In this document: positions 12,393 through 23,553 of the stretch, piece after piece | How positions within the stretch are numbered: position 1 is the stretch's first letter | Layout of the letters: each line of letters opens with the position of its first letter | Origin: Watersipora subatra | Lineage: Eukaryota; Bryozoa; Gymnolaemata; Cheilostomatida; Watersiporidae | Assembly (NCBI RefSeq): GCF_963576615.1 | Contig: NC_088708.1 | Location: forward strand, 1,240,001-1,304,000 | Reading direction: 5' to 3' | DNA length: 64,000 nucleotides | Notes under the pieces: generated by a model | Databases searched by the model: none | What the model was told of the DNA's origin: nothing | Seen by the model: the letters and a program-made list of their open reading frames with translations, nothing else | Program-made: the position numbers and the translations under genes

Positions 12393-12620
12393 TACCCTCT
12401 ATGAGACCAGTAGTGCTTGTTGGACCTTCTCTCAAGGGTTACGAGGTGACTGATATGATGCAGAAAGCACTGTTTGACTTCCTGCGCAAGAGGTTTGAAA
12501 ATAGAGTGGTAATTACTAGAGTAACAGCGGATATATCTATGGCCAAGAAGGCAACATTGGCCCCCAACACAAAACGTGGGGCTGTGGAGAGGTCGGGAAG
12601 TAGGACGGCAGGGGCAGCAG
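12365..12620 (+). CDS. CACNB: CACNB exon D: start of guanylate-kinase-like domain
   Basis: With the most 3' acceptor the exon reads [20 protein letters not shown] then [40 protein letters not shown] and a Ser/Arg-rich end. This is the near-invariant opening of the beta-subunit GK domain, which binds the alpha1 interaction domain. The P-loop is degenerate (GPSLKGYEV), as in the whole family, so no kinase activity is expected. Donor GTGAGT at 12621; 256 nt, phase 0 in, phase 1 out. Eight more in-frame acceptors lie upstream, the first giving an exon start at 12053, so the exon's 5' limit is uncertain by multiples of 39 nt. The segment after ISMAKK ([20 protein letters not shown]) is more diverged than in vertebrates. 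Confidence 0.93.
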
Positions 12621-13077
12621 GTGAGTGTTTTGCACCAGGGGACGACTTGACTGCGTTCTGCTCCTCTCTATATCATATTTATTGGAGGTCTAAGCCAACC
12701 AAGCGCTGTCTAATGCTTTCCAGCTTTCTTTAGTTGATTCTACTTCTATCATGACCTTCTATAGCAACCTGTTATTGTAGAAGCGCAATGATCTCTTCTG
12801 CTCAATTTCAACATAGTATTTTTCTCAGATTTCTGAATTCAATGTCCTTCTACAGCATCTGGCTGCTGTCATGAGTAGTGAAATGTGAAAAGGTTTTCAT
12901 CAGAAATGCTCGACTATGAAAATTCCTAGTCAGTAGTTGTAGTGCGCTGGCATGGTGAGTAGTTTACTATCTCTCTCTGCTGTAGAAACACAGGCTGAGC
13001 CCGGTTAGTATGTCATTGGTTATTGCTAGTTTATGCTTTACATGGCTTTTAGTCATTTGTCGCTCACAGCTAGTGTC
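12621..13077. other. CACNB intron D, 5' part
   Basis: Pyrimidine-rich unique sequence; nothing else recognised. Confidence 0.45.
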
Positions 13078-13215
13078 ACTCACTGCTAGTGTCACTCACT
13101 GCTAGTGTCACTCACTGCTAGTGTCATTCTCTGTCGGTATCATTCACAGCTAGTGTCACTCACTGCTAGTGTCACTCACTGCTAGTGTATTGCATCCATA
13201 GCACTCACTGCTAGA
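13078..13215. repeat. 18-bp minisatellite, about 6 copies, imperfect
   Basis: Unit cactcactgctagtgt with spacer variation ('cattctctgtcggtat', 'cattcacagctagtgt'). Confidence 0.85.
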
Positions 13216-13349
13216 GTCCGTCAATATTATTCTTTCCTGGTGCCACTGTGTCAATATCACTGTTAGTCTCAATCTGTCAGTATCACCATTTCTACTGTCT
13301 TAAAAAGATCTGTCGCACTTTCTCCAAGTTCACCTACTCTTACACCCAG

Positions 13350-13665
13350 GTCCTCCCTTCCAGGTACCCACCTACCTATGCCACCCCTTTCAGGTATCTA
13401 CCTACTCCACTCTCTTCCAGGTACCTTCCTACTCTACCTTCAGGTACCTTCTTACTTCACCCCTTCCAGGTACCTACCTACTCCACCCTCTTCAGGTACT
13501 GACCTACTTCACTCCCTTCTGGGTACTTACCTACTCTACCCCTTTCAGGTACCTACCTACTCCACCCCGTCCAGGTACTTACCTACTCTACCCCTTCCAG
13601 GTACTTACCTACTCTACCCTCTCAGGTACAGTACCTACCTACTCCACTTCTTCCTAGGTACCTAT
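13350..13665. repeat. About 30-bp pyrimidine-rich minisatellite, about 11 copies
   Basis: Unit ccaggtacctacctactcca plus cccctt, variable in length. Many copies contain cag-gtac steps resembling splice sites, but no coding frame joins them to the gene. Confidence 0.9.
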
Positions 13666-14357
13666 GCACAATCAGAGAGAGACCTCTGAAATTTGCTCTA
13701 AACCCGCTTCTCTCTCGATCCACGAATTATTGTTCTCTTATTTATAATTTCCTTTTTCTGTTCCGATCTTCTGCAAGAAGCTCTGCTTCAGCCTCACACC
13801 ATTTGAGGTAATACTTTGACTATGAAGTCTGCTGGGAAAAGCCAAGTGTAATTTAGATATTTACAGCCATGATTATTGAAGTGTCATGTTGACCAATAGA
13901 ATCTGATCTGTGATGACCTATAGAATTTGATCTGTGTTGACCAATGATAATGATGAATGCTTGAATCACTTTACTAATTTACCAAAATGTATTAATTAAT
14001 GGAAAATATCCGATTGGTGCAATTCTAATTTCTTATTGATCATTGGAAAATGACAAACCGATTTAAACACACAGATGGACTGCTGGCAGCGCAGATCATC
14101 ATGTAATGTAAACATTCATACTTGTAAGGTTATTTATGTTCACTGTTTCTCTCGCAGCTTTGAATCACAGTTGATATAAGTTACAAAATTTATAGCTTCT
14201 TTACTCCATCTCTGTAGTAGCCTCATTTTCTCTATCTATGTATCAGCTGTATTCTCTCTAGCTCCTGCATTGCCAGGCAAGTGTGTGCATTTTCCACATT
14301 AGTTTTATGCAGTGCCGCACCAGTGTCTCCACGCCTCTGCATCCTATTAGTTGCCAC

Positions 14358-14700
14358 TCTGTTCACTCTATAGTACTCAACTTACAGTGTGTAGTATTGG
14401 GTTATATGGGATCATAGTGTATATTCACTCTATAGTACTCAACTTACAGTGTGTAGTATTGTGTTATATGGTATCATATTGTATATTCACTCTATAGTAC
14501 TCAACTTACAGTGTGTAGTATTGTGTTATATGGGATCATATTGTATATTCACTCTATAGTACTCAACTTACAGTGTGTAGTATTGTGCTATATGGGATCA
14601 TAGTGTATATTCACTCTATAGTACTCAACTTACAGTGTGTAGTATTGTGTTATATGGGATCATAGTGTATATTCACTCTATAGTACTCAACTTACAGTGC
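14358..14700. repeat. 62-bp minisatellite, about 5.5 copies
   Basis: Unit starting attcactctatagtactcaa, then cttacagtgtgtagtattgt and gttatatgggatcatagtgtat. Intronic in CACNB. Confidence 0.95.
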
Positions 14701-15181
14701 GCACGCAGCATTGTTGCTGTATGTGGATTATAGCACATAGCGACAATGAATGCTTTGACTTATTTATAGTCGTAAGCCGTGAATGTACTGGGAAGCACCC
14801 TTTATCATGCAATAATCTTTGTTATATTCTCTTTAATACCTGCACCTAGAGATTCAGATCAATTCTACTTGCGAGATTCATAATCTCATTATGAATAGCC
14901 TTCTGCTGCCCTGTTTGCTGCCATCATATCTAATTTCTGAAGCCATGTCATATTTACTCCCATGGCGACCAGTCACTGGCTATGCCAATGTTGATGATAG
15001 TCGGTCAACTACTTCTGTTTCCAGGTTATCTTTCTAATTGGAGAACATGCTTCTAATTGGAGGATGACTTCTAGTTGGAGGATGCCTTCTAGTTGGCCAA
15101 GTCTCAGCATATCGCTTCCAAGTTAGATTGTCAATGGTTCTCAGGCTATCCTCACCATACTCACGCTCATTTGTATTGTAG

Positions 15182-15333
15182 TCGAGGTTCAGGCAGAAAT
15201 TGAGCGAATATTTGAGCTTGCAAGGACTCTACAACTAGTTGTTCTTGACTGTGATACTATTAACCACCCATCTCAGATAAACAAGACATCCCTTGCACCC
15301 ATCCTCATTCACCTCAAAATCTCCTCACCCAAG
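15182..15333 (+). CDS. CACNB: CACNB exon E: GK-like domain, middle
   Basis: Reads [20 protein letters not shown], then [20 protein letters not shown] and [11 protein letters not shown]. This is the conserved beta-subunit GK segment including EIERIFELA and the DTINHP block. Acceptor ttgtattgtag (ends 15181); donor GTATGT at 15334. The 152 nt complete the phase-1 codon from exon D and end in phase 0. Confidence 0.95.
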
Positions 15334-15936
15334 GTATGTCAGGCAGTAGTCTCCCTTCTTCTGGGAGAGCGCAACTCTAACCTTATGATTTATGATGTTT
15401 CTTCATCAATTGTAGTTTTTTAAGCTTGTTTAATCCATGCAGTATTCAACACAAGCCAAATAAGAATGCTTTCGTATTCCCTATGTACGGAGTGTACTCC
15501 TGTACACCCCGTACACATTGGGGTGCCCCCTATTATGTACACCATTATTATTGTTACTTCCTAAATGTATGCTATTGTGGTAGACATGAGGTCTTTAGAT
15601 TCCTATTACACGCATATGAGAAATACAGTAGCTCTTGCCTTTGTTGGGTAAGCATGGGTATGTTAGTTAGGGTTCATTGACAGGGTCTAAGACCTTACAT
15701 GCTGATACATTATTACAACTTGCAGCCTCAGATATTTATAAATAGTTCAGTGTTTTTAGGCCATGGTACTCGAAAGCTTGCAATGTAACAAATGCTCGGT
15801 GTATGCCAAAACTTTTTTATTGGATTCATGTTTGTCCTTGGTAGGCGGCGGTATCACAGAGAGAGGCATGGAGAGGATAACTCCAGGTTTATTGATATAC
15901 ACATAAGACTAAACAAATGCTTATGGCATACCCTAT
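15334..15936. other. CACNB intron E, 5' part
   Basis: No gene or repeat recognised; the open frame at 15426-15680 is compositionally unremarkable. Confidence 0.45.
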
Positions 15937-16029
15937 TTAAAGGTTGACTTGCAACAAAATTCACATTACAGTTATTTGGTATCAAAAGATTCACCATGTC
16001 TCACTCTGTTGTGTTGTAAGTGCCAAATA

Positions 16030-17551
16030 CAGTGAAACATGGATAACTCGCCCTCGGATATAACGAACACATGGTTAACTCGAATGGATTTGCTTGGTCC
16101 GTTCCCACGCAATGATAAATGGCTTTATATAACTCGACCTCTGCACCGTTAACTCGAACAGTTTTTTGCCGAATTCACAAACGTGGTTTCCGTTTAATTT
16201 ATTTCGAAGGAGTTTCCACTAGTCGCGGAGCTGAGACTACTCTGCTTTCTTAACGAAAGCGCTTTTTATACGCGTATAGTGTACATATAATTTCCCCCGT
16301 ACCGTATAATGGAACCGAAAAAAAAATCGCATAAAAATGATTAATAGGGTCGCTAAGACGTTCGCTTAGTTACGGCCAAGCTATAAACGTTAGAAGGTAT
16401 TAGCGATAAAAATTTAATAAAGATAGACACAGCATGCAAAATACATATTGTAACAGTTATTATATGCGGATACATAAAGATAAAATGTCACAAATAGGCT
16501 CGTGGCTTGGCGTCCGCTACAACACACATCCGCTTTACGATGGCATCACGCAAGCAAAGAAAAGCGTGGAAACCTTCTGACAAACTTAAAGTACTTGAGG
16601 AAATCGAAGCAGGACAAAAGCTATCAGCATTATCAAAAAGAGAAAATCTTCCAAAAAGTACAGTGTCAACATGGATTAAACAAAAAGAAAGAATAAGATC
16701 GTTATGTGACCAAAATTCATCAAGGCTAAGAGATCGTTCAACGTCGCACGATGATTTGGATGGTGTATTATTGACTTGGTTTAGACAAGTGCGTAGTGAA
16801 GGCGTACCTATCGATGGGCCAATTTTGTTAGAAAAGGCTAACAGGTTTTTAAGGACTATAATAACTGTTTAAAATCTATTTCTACAATAAATCACACTGA
16901 TGATCTTTGTCAAAAAAATACCTTGTCACAGACTACACTCGATAAGCTTTTTAAATGAAACAACTGATCAGATGTAAAGCATGCTTTTTCGCATTGGTCA
17001 TAAATGTTCACTTATGTCCAGTTTTAAAAATTATCAGAAAGAATAGATATTTTTCTATTGGGCTGAGATTTGTTTGCAGTTTTAGGTGATGTGACTGACA
17101 AGACGTTTTAAGACTAAAATCGGCAAAATTGATCTCGAGTAAAACACTCAGAAAAAAAAAGTTTTCTGAGCATTTTAACCGCGATTAGGTTTTGCCAATT
17201 TTAATCTTAACACTCAGAAGAAAAAATGTTTTCTGAGCGTTTTAACCGCGATTAGGTTTTGCCAATTTTAATCTGAAAAAGTTCTGGCAGTCACATTACC
17301 TAAAACAACACACAAATCTCAAGTGTATAAAAATATCTATACTTTCTGATAAATACTTGAAAACTCTACATCAGATGCCCTTTAACTTACAACAAACAAC
17401 CTATACTTTAGTTTTATATATACATGTAGTTTGTATATGTATCTACTGATAAATACATTCACTTGTGACTGTGCTCTGATAACTTGAACGCTCTGATAAC
17501 TCGAACACTTTCGCTCGGTCCCGTGAAGTTTGAGTTATCCATGTTTCACTG
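16030..17551 (+). mobile_element. pogo/Tigger DNA transposon, internally deleted copy
   Basis: Terminal inverted repeats cagtgaaacatggataactc (16030) and gagttatccatgtttcactg (ending 17551) are flanked by TA on both sides, the pogo/Tc1-mariner target duplication. The interior encodes only the N-terminal part of a CENP-B-like transposase. At 1.5 kb it is shorter than typical autonomous Tigger elements and lacks a DDE domain. It sits inside the left TIR of a TTAA-site element. Confidence 0.93.
16540..16872 (+). pseudogene. Tigger/CENP-B-like transposase, N-terminal DNA-binding remnant
   Basis: 110 codons starting MASRKQRKAWKPSDKLKVLE. Residues about 14-52 form a psq/CENP-B-type helix-turn-helix (EAGQKLSALSKRENLPKSTV, then STWIKQKERI). 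The second part, LLTWFRQVRSEGVPIDGPIL, matches the start of the CENP-B second HTH (Tnp) domain. The frame then stops; the DDE catalytic domain is absent. It could still bind Tigger ends if expressed, but more likely it is a decayed remnant. Confidence 0.85.
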
Positions 17552-18343
17552 TATGTGGAAATGTGATTACAAGCTCTTAAAAGCTCAAAAATGAAAAGCC
17601 GCCGTAGATTGGAATCTCTTCATTTCGATGACTTAGCCACGAAATCTGGTTATCGTCTTGTCACGTATGTTCTCACGTGAATTGAAAGGCCAATACAAAG
17701 CTCAATATAAAACTTATCGTAGTACTAGTTTATGACAAAAACTTCGGGTTTTACCGAAGACCCCGTATCAATTATAGATGTTCGCTACTTTACAGTTTTG
17801 TTTCGGCCTGGTCTAATCGGCAAGTTGTAATCTGATCATGTGACCCAATACTTCGCAAATAATTTCTGCAGCACTTTTCGATTATCACAAGTGACCAACA
17901 GGCTCGTCATGATTATCAGAGAATGATATGTACTCCTTCAAGCTAAGGCTAAAAAATTAAACGAATTTTTACGGTAAGTTATAAGATATCACTGCTAAAA
18001 GTGACAGCATTACGATGACAGTAAAACAGACGCATAAGAACAATAGACATAGTTTTATTAAATGCGTGAAGTATATTTGTGAAAATATTTCGACGAATAA
18101 GGTTGCAAGAAAGTATAAACAGAAACCATCTCTCACAACTACATCACATTTGAGCCGTTTTGGAAAGGGAATCCAAACTATGGCGGTCTCGTGTGGCTGT
18201 GATTTTCTGTTCGCTTTTAGCTTTTAAGAGCTTGTAATCACATTTCCACATATTTTGCACCTACAACACAACAGAGTAAGACATGGTGAATCTTTTCATA
18301 TCAAATAACAATAATGTGAATTTTGTTGCAAGTCAACCTTTAA

Positions 18344-19540
18344 AGTTAGATATTTTGTCTCACGTCCTCTTCTAGGGCATATGTACAGATTCCGAAGCTC
18401 CTTCATATATTCAACTAAGACCTATATAATGATATATAAGAACCCTTTAGCAAAAGTCAGGTGTTGCTATTCTCAGCATTTCTCAAGAGTCTTGGTCGGC
18501 GCTGTCTGGTTCTGAAAACTGACATCCATTGCGTGTCGTTGGATGACAACCTTCCTCCCAATTCACACGTAAAATATATCACAATGATTTACTAGCTTGT
18601 GCAATATCAAAAGCCTTTCGCTGAAAAGCGATTTGATTTTACCATCTACATGTATAACAAAAGTGGCATGGTTTAAATCTCGAAGCAAACTAAACTAAGT
18701 GCATACCATATTGACTATCTTTTTTCAGCGCAGGAGCTTGGTGAGTAATCTCACTACCATCGCCCTAGAGTCAAGTATCTCTCTCCTAAAATTTATCAGC
18801 TGATCTGTCACGGATTTTATGATAAAGAATAATTAGTGCAAAGTTTATGCATGATACAGTCGGCCCTCATTAAACCAAACCTAGTTAGTCCAGATATCGG
18901 ATAAGATGGACAAACTTAGGTATAGCAGCTGCAAAGAGTGTGCCGCAGAGTTCAAACAATTGATAGTTGGTTTATAATGAATTTTAGTGAAAATTTAGAA
19001 AATTATTAAATGTAAGTAGCACTTGTTTATTGGAGCCATTTATATAAATCACTCGCAATAATTATATAGGTTTCTTAATCATATCATTTGGGTGCTGTTT
19101 CACTTTTATGATGGTGAAGTATAATTTCATATGATTTATAAATACGTTGGCAGATCACAGCATAAGTTGAACTAGTTTGAAGCTGTAACTTATTTTACAT
19201 TCAGTAAAACAAGATGGTTATAATTCATTACGTGAATAAAAACTTGCGCAACCAATTTGCAGTAAAATGAGTTGTTCTAATCTTTGTTTTTTTTAAAATT
19301 TCAACGGCTCAGTTATTTTGCGGAAGATTTCGTTCACGACGTGTATGACAACCGACAACTCACACGCCAGTGCTCTGCATTTTCAGTGAATATTTTTCAG
19401 TTAAGACATAATTCAAACTTCTATTTTCCACCATGTTTGTATGAGGCAATCCACATATGATAAGTGAATATTTAATTTTTTGTATTCAAGCTGTAATTTG
19501 TTTTTCACTGGCTAAATAATTTAAAGTAGATGCGGTAAAG
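18344..19540. other. CACNB intron E, 3' part; possible pogo-like end
   Basis: Around 18856 the sequence tacagtcggccctcattaaa resembles a pogo/Tigger terminus next to TA, but the opposite end was not found. Otherwise nothing recognised. Confidence 0.35.
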
Positions 19541-19544
19541 AAGT

Positions 19545-19742
19545 GCTCAGTATATAGTGCAATATATATAGTGCAATATATATAGTGCAATATATATAGT
19601 GCAATGTATATAGTGCAATATATATAGTGCAATATATATAGTGCAATATATACGTATAGGCAATGTATATAGTGCAATGTATACAGGCAATGTATATAGT
19701 GCAATTTATACAGTGCAATGTATATAGTGTAATGTATATAGG
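19545..19742. repeat. 14-bp (tatatagtgcaata) minisatellite, about 13 copies
   Basis: Units of tatatagtgcaata with variants (gtatacaggcaatg) near the end of the array. Confidence 0.93.
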
Positions 19743-20570
19743 CAAGGAATTTAGCGAGAAAAAAGGAAATTTGGATCGACCATGTGTTGATGCAGTAGAT
19801 CAAGCTCCTTTGAGGCCTTGAACCTGGTTTGATCACCTCTTGGCTCCGCCTACAGAATTTACCATAAAAAGGAAAAAAAGTTATACCTTTTACCAGAAAA
19901 AGAAGTAGAGAGAATTCTAGATTGTGTGTATTCTGAAAGTTATTACTTCTCACAATTATCAAAGGGCTTTAACACCGGCATATGTATTTCTTGTGCTAGT
20001 GTATTGTCTAAATGTAGCAGGACAAAAGGAAATTTCAGGTTCCACTGGCAGATATTGTATAGAATAAAGATGTTTGCTCACCCATAACAGACGGAGTATA
20101 TCTGTCTCACACACTCGCGGCCAGCAATTGACGCTACCTTTACTCTCAAGTTTTGTAAATTTAATACCTTTTTGATATTATCGTTATTTATTGCCCTCAT
20201 GATAAGCACCCCTACTCTGCCTCTATCAAGTTGGGTTACTGGCTAAGGAGATCTTAAATAGCGGAGCCGTAGTCAATTGTTTGTCAAGAAAGCATGAAAT
20301 GAGAATTTGCCAAACTCGTCAGTGATAACTTTTTTATATTTGTTGTATGTTAAAACCAGTTTTAGATTCGCCTCCTTCGGTCTACCCTTTACCCGATGGT
20401 GCTGACTATGTAATTTGTTGCTGCCGGCAACAAAATACACTTTAGCTAAGCATATGATGAATGTTTGAAATAAGCTGCTTTTATAATTTTAATGCTGTTA
20501 AAATTTGAAACTGCTGCAAATGCTTTCTTTGTAATGCTTGACACAAGTTGAGTGAAAACAGAACCAGAGG
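19743..20570. other. CACNB intron E, unique sequence
   Basis: Nothing beyond unsupported short frames. Confidence 0.45.
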
Positions 20571-20572
20571 TT

Positions 20573-20791
20573 CGAGTAGTACTAACACTAGTACTAACAG
20601 TAGTACTAACACTAGTACTAACAGTAGTACTAACAGTAGTACTAACAGTAGTACTAACAGTAGTACTAACAGTAGTACTAACAGTAGTACTAACAGTAGT
20701 ACTAACACTGGTACTAACAGTAGTACTAACAGTAGTACTAACAGTAGTACTAACATTAGTACTAACAGTAGTACTAACAGTAGTACTAAAC
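20573..20791. repeat. 12-bp minisatellite, about 18 copies
   Basis: Unit agtactaacagt with occasional cactagt/cattagt variants; very homogeneous, suggesting recent expansion. Intronic in CACNB. Confidence 0.96.
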
Positions 20792-21166
20792 ATTAAAACA
20801 ATGCTGATTCATTTGTATTTACCTCGACAGGTTCACATAAGAATCCAAGTCTTTTACAGTATTAATCCTCAACCAGGACTTCCTGTGTTGGACCTCCTCG
20901 CTAATGATTTCCAGCTATTTCATTTTTGCCAGTACTTTAGCAATGGTTGTCGTAAATTGTTATATGGGCCTCTAATACATACGAGAATAAGTAGTTTTTA
21001 TTTAGGAAATTTCATCAATGTCTCCAGTTCAGATTATTCTGTAAGCGAATGGCTGCATCTGGGTGCACAAGCTTCAATGGGGAGATAACTCTACGCGAAT
21101 TATTAAATGGTATAAAACGATTTGCCAGCTCACTACTGTTACATGTTTGTTTTCTGTTCTCTTTAG

Positions 21167-21262
21167 GTATTGCAGCGACTGGTGAAGTCTCGTGGAAAGT
21201 CTCAAAGCAGAGACATGAATGTACAACTAGTTGCTGCTGAAAAACTCAACCAGTGCTCATTA
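21167..21262 (+). CDS. CACNB: CACNB exon F: GK-like domain, late part
   Basis: Reads [20 protein letters not shown] then [12 protein letters not shown], the conserved beta-subunit block following the SSPK of exon E. Acceptor tctgttctctttag (ends 21166); consensus donor GTAAGT at 21263. It is 96 nt, phase 0 at both ends. Vertebrate orthologues have Pro-Pro-Glu after the Cys; here the junction gives QCSL-DMFDV. Confidence 0.95.
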
Positions 21263-21359
21263 GTAAGTGTGAGTCATGCAGTGGAATAGCAATTGATAGC
21301 TAGTCTATGTGTTTAGAGTTGGCTTCCTTTGAAGTTAACACCCAAATAATGATTACATG

Positions 21360-21475
21360 TACATGTGTATATATATATATATACACATGATATATATACA
21401 CGATATATATATATACGATATTTATATATACGATATATATATATATATTACACACATATATATATATATTAGACA
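21360..21475. repeat. TA-rich microsatellite
   Basis: Mixed (TA)n with interspersed cacacg/cgatat; partly palindromic, hence open frames on both strands. Confidence 0.9.
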
Positions 21476-21879
21476 TTATATTATTGTGTTTGTATATATT
21501 ATACAAATACTGCATGTCAAACGTACCTACAATTATACTGCTATTGTAATATGATGCGATATGCTGCTTCTCATGTAAGCTTGCAGGCGTTGTCCATTCA
21601 CTTCTGGCTGGTTATTTTCTTTTGTTGAACAGAATTATATAATTTGTTTTGTATTCCCTTCTCATTTTAAACGGATTGTAATAAAAAAATTTCGTTCGAG
21701 ATGAGCCGTTTTATTAGAAAAATTGTCATCCAGCTATATATACCGTGTGTACTACCACACATCTAGACTCTTATAGATGTCTATGCTGATGTCCCTTGCT
21801 ACTCATGCATCTTCACTAAAACATGTGTGTACTACTGAATGCCCAGCAGTGCACGAATAATAAAAAGTTTTGCATATAA

Positions 21880-21911
21880 CATATGCGTGTATATAACTTG
21901 CGCGCGTGTAT
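21880..21911. repeat. Short 'tataacatatgcgtg' repeat copies
   Basis: Same unit family as 22323-22400 and 23948-24215. It forms the left flank of the hAT-like insertion. Confidence 0.7.
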
Positions 21912-22322
21912 TAGTACTGGGACGATATTACGATATTTCGGTATACCGTCGATACCACTTTCTGATACCGACCGTACCGAGTGCTTTCTGCCCATATCGA
22001 AATATTGGATATTGTCGATATTTCACTATATCGTCGATATTTTCATTATATAGTATCACAGTACTCGCTTACAGAGTCCAATAGAATATAATTCTGATGA
22101 ATGGCATTCAATTCAATATAATATCATGGTGAATGATTGTCGATAAATAGCCCTCTACTCGATTTGATACCCGTTTTTTAAAGAATTATACTGGTGCATG
22201 GATTCATTAGGGAGTTGTTCTCTCATGGCAGATAAGACAATTCCGAATAACATACCCGATATATCGATTGGCTACGCCATCATATCGTACCGAAACGAAT
22301 TTTTGATATCGTTCCAGCACTA
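21912..22322. mobile_element. hAT-like MITE, 411 bp
   Basis: Left end tagtactgggacgatatt and right end (reverse complement) tagtgctggaacgatat form terminal inverted repeats. They are flanked by an 8-bp direct repeat, GCGTGTAT (21904-21911) and GCCTGTAT (22323-22330), with one difference. The TIR style and 8-bp duplication fit the hAT superfamily. There is no coding capacity; the interior is rich in 'atatcgtcgatat' palindromes. Confidence 0.85.
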
Positions 22323-22731
22323 GCCTGTATAGCATATGCGCGTATATAACTTGTGCGTGTATATAACAAATGCATGTACATGTATATAACATGCTCATAT
22401 ATATATATACAGTCAAACATGGATAACTCGTCCACGGATAGCTCGAAAAAATGGTTAATTCGAACATTTCCTTTGGTCCGTTCCCACGTAATGATAAATT
22501 GCTATAGATAACTCGAATTCAACACTGTTAATTCGAACTGTTTTTTTGCCCAACGGCTACCGAAACGGTTGTTTTTGCTTTAGAAAATCACTTTATTCAA
22601 AGCCATAGAGGTAAACTTCATCTTTTCGTAATTCATAAGCGTCGTTATTACCACCATCGGCAAAATATTTTTGTCAACGACTTTTCTAACAGTTTGGTGA
22701 AATTTGATTTATACAGCGATACGATGAATAG

Positions 22732-22851
22732 CACGGGCTAGCCGGGTCACGCGCGCAAGAATTTTCGCCACGCACATACAAAACAAAAATCGCATGTTGT
22801 TTTGTATGTGCGTGGCGAAAATCCTTGAGTGCGTGACTCGGCTAGCCCGTG
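22732..22851. mobile_element. 120-bp fold-back (hairpin) MITE nested in Tigger copy
   Basis: Arms cacgggctagccgggtcacg... (22732-22784) and their inverse (22799-22851) pair over about 53 bp with few mismatches around a 14-nt loop. They are flanked by direct ATGAATAG (22724-22731 and 22852-22859), consistent with an 8-bp (or 9-bp, GATGAATAG) target duplication. Confidence 0.8.
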
Positions 22852-22863
22852 ATGAATAGTTTT

Positions 22864-22895
22864 CCGACGTTGATTCCGTGTTGAATCAACGTCGG
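22864..22895. repeat. Short perfect inverted repeat
   Basis: ccgacgttgattc, a 6-nt loop, then gaatcaacgtcgg: a perfect 13-bp stem just right of the hairpin MITE. Confidence 0.85.
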
Positions 22896-23553
22896 AATGT
22901 TGAATGTTTAAAACGTCTTAAAAAATGTTGTAATTAAACGTATACGTTGTCTGAGCTACAAAAAACTATTCATCGTTTGACCTAAACACAGAATACGTGT
23001 GTACATTCAATAAGTATCTATTAAAAAAGCGTGAGTGATATAGAATGTACCGTAAAACCTCGTAAAACTTCTAATTGAACTGCCTCGGAGTGTTGCTCTT
23101 AACGAATCCCAGGTAAAGTAAAGTAATCTGCATAAACTTCAAGAAAAAACGGCAAAATTGATGGTGGATAAAACCCCAAAAGAAAAAAATGTCTTTTCTT
23201 TTGAGCATTTCAACAACGATCAAGTTTTGCCAATGTCAATCTGAAAAACGTCCTGGCAATAACATCACTTCAAACAACAAACCAATCTCAAGTGATAGAA
23301 AAATCTCTATACTTTTTCATGAAAACGTTTTAAACTTTACATTAGAAGCATTTAATTTGAAACAAGCCATTTTTGCTTTTGATTTATATTATAGTTTGTA
23401 TATGTACATGTATCTACTAATAAATAAGTAAATATATGGACTTGTGACAGTGCTCTGATAACTTGAATGCTCTGATAATTCGAACACTTTTGCTCGGTCC
23501 CTTGAAGTTCGAGTTATCCATGTTTGACTGTATATATATATATCATGCATGTA

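Larger units (their letters stand above)
15941..18339. mobile_element. Non-autonomous DNA transposon with long TIRs and TTAA target site, interrupted by a Tigger element
   Basis: The left end, aggttgacttgcaacaaaat at 15941, is repeated inverted at the right end (18320-18339). The match continues for about 170 bp on each side once the inserted Tigger element (16030-17551) is removed: after the Tigger, tatgtggaaatgtgattaca and caagctcttaaaagct carry on the left TIR. Both ends abut TTAA (15937-15940 and 18340-18343), the target duplication of piggyBac/Kolobok-type elements. Without the insertion the element is about 880 bp, with no credible transposase. The superfamily is inferred only from the TTAA site. 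Confidence 0.85.
22410..23530. mobile_element. pogo/Tigger-derived MITE (second copy), 1.1 kb
   Basis: TIRs cagtcaaacatggataactc (22410) and gagttatccatgtttgactg (ending 23530) are almost the same as those of the element at 16030-17551, again flanked by TA. The sub-terminal regions (ggtccgttcccacg, ctctgataattcgaacac) also match that copy. No transposase frame remains. A hairpin element is inserted in its left half. Confidence 0.92.

Noticed and set aside
13248..13689. Pro/Tyr-rich frames with many cag/gtac steps, possible micro-exon cluster
   Set aside because: The steps come from a 30-bp pyrimidine-rich repeat; exons D and E of CACNB already join in phase without anything between.
18015..18227. 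70-codon frame MTVKQTHKNN...
   Set aside because: Runs into the right TIR of the TTAA element and lacks transposase motifs.
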